A stretch of DNA of 21,727 bases from the NCBI GenBank assembly GCA_037147235.1, contig JBAWVO010000088.1, forward strand, positions 1 to 21,727, given 5' to 3'. Source of the DNA: JANXQG01 sp037147235 (GTDB taxonomy: Bacteria; Planctomycetota; Planctomycetia; Pirellulales; Thermoguttaceae). The translations under genes were made by a program, and so were the position numbers. The notes under the pieces are model-generated. The model saw only the letters and a list, made by a program, of their open reading frames with translations, searched no databases and was not told the origin of the DNA. Each line of letters starts with the position of its first letter. The first letter of the stretch is position 1. Below, in pieces: positions 21,075 through 21,727 of this stretch.

Positions 21075-21727
21075 CTACAACGCAAACCGCTCGCGGAGGA
21101 ATTTTGCCACGTCCTCCCACTTCTCGGCCGCTTTTTCAAAATCGACCTGCATTGCCCGGATCGTCCGCGGAGTCTTGATCGGCGGCTGGGTGATCACGTC
21201 GGGATTCAGCGGCACCTGGGCACTGAGGCCTTCGGCTAGCTTGGCCTCGACCTGCGGCGAAAGGAGGTAATCGACCAGCTCGTGGGCCTCGGCCGTGTGC
21301 GGCGAACCTTTGATCACGGCTAAAGTGTTGGGAATATAAAGTGTGCCGATCTGCCCGGCCTCTTGGTCCGGGTAGATGATTTCGACAGGCATCCCTCCCT
21401 GAATCTCTTCGTAAGCGTCGTCGGTATCGGTGATGCCGAAATCGATCTCGCCATGGGAGACCGCCCGAGCCACCTGCTTGTTGCCGGAGAGAATTTTGAC
21501 CCCATTGGCCTTGAGTTTGTCGAAAAACTCCTCTGCCCTTTCATCGCCCCAGACCGCAAACAGGCAGGCCGCGTGGGTAGCCGTGGTGCCGAAGAGCGGC
21601 TTGGCCATGCCGATCCGCCCTTTCCACTTGGCGTCGGTCAGATCGTTGATCGACTGCGGCCACTGCTCCTTTGGCGTCCGCCGCGTATTGACCAGCAAAA
21701 TCCTTGCCCGGGCGGCCAGACCGTGCC
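21075..21727 (-). CDS. ABC transporter substrate-binding protein, iron(III)-type, N-terminus missing
   Basis: The C-terminal 217 or so residues of a periplasmic binding protein; the frame is open to the right edge and reads HGLAARARILLVNT just inside it. Visible features are the mature-domain pattern PQSINDLTDAKWKGRIGMAK, then THAACLFAVWGDERAEEFFD, GNKQVARAVSHGEIDFGITD and VIKGSPHTAEAHELVDYLLS, ending near VPLNPDV. This is the type II binding fold of the AfuA/FbpA group (Fe3+ or thiamine/polyamine-like ligands). The ligand residues cannot be judged because the first domain is cut off. Permease and ATPase genes would be expected beyond the edge or elsewhere. A possible terminator follows at 21003-21063. 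Confidence 0.85.
   Translation of the reverse strand, partial: HGLAARARILLVNTRRTPKEQWPQSINDLTDAKWKGRIGMAKPLFGTTATHAACLFAVWGDERAEEFFDKLKANGVKILSGNKQVARAVSHGEIDFGITDTDDAYEEIQGGMPVEIIYPDQEAGQIGTLYIPNTLAVIKGSPHTAEAHELVDYLLSPQVEAKLAEGLSAQVPLNPDVITQPPIKTPRTIRAMQVDFEKAAEKWEDVAKFLRERFAL

Overview
The window looks like chromosomal DNA of a planctomycete, most likely of the Pirellulales or a relative. Supporting this are several secreted carbohydrate-active proteins lying as isolated genes, a formylglycine-enzyme-like membrane protein, a zinc-ribbon membrane protein starting MWNCRKC, a lipoprotein with a C-terminal domain of planctomycete type, interspersed palindromes that end in AGCGCAGCGAGCCCCACC, and recurring TACAAT or TAGAAT hexamers upstream of genes. 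The assignment rests on recognised patterns only, since no search was possible.

Left part (1-5016): a membrane-anchored FGE/SUMF1-like protein, a Met-type tRNA(CAT) on the minus strand with a perfect inverted repeat just downstream, a secreted right-handed beta-helix protein behind a good sigma70-like promoter, an orphan csrA with a strong promoter and Shine-Dalgarno site, and a convergent polytopic membrane protein.

Accessory part (5017-9530): interspersed repeats, then three small same-strand genes (zinc-ribbon membrane protein, small membrane protein, DUF4926-like protein). They are separated by 130-140 bp elements whose ends look like integron recombination sites, so this may be a short gene-cassette array without an integrase in view. 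It is followed by a degraded WG-repeat gene, a second copy of a long repeat that runs up to the start codon of a TauE/SafE permease, and a toxin-antitoxin pair.

Right part (9619-21727): a divergent GH38-like secreted protein, a minus-strand SpoA/FliN-like protein with no flagellar neighbours, an ST7-like TPR protein with an internal domain duplication, an AT-rich spacer with DnaA-box-like sites, a GH127 beta-L-arabinofuranosidase, a conserved-looking two-gene module of unknown function whose second gene has a one-base frameshift, a lipoprotein whose coding sequence has absorbed palindromic repeats in frame, and the C-terminal part of an iron-type ABC substrate-binding protein running off the right edge.

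No phage, insertion sequence, CRISPR array or rRNA was seen. The genes do not form one operon. The clearest units are the cassette-like trio, the toxin-antitoxin pair and the two-gene module at 18454-19234. The three secreted carbohydrate-active proteins (1542, 9619, 16159) suggest polysaccharide use, but they are not clustered.
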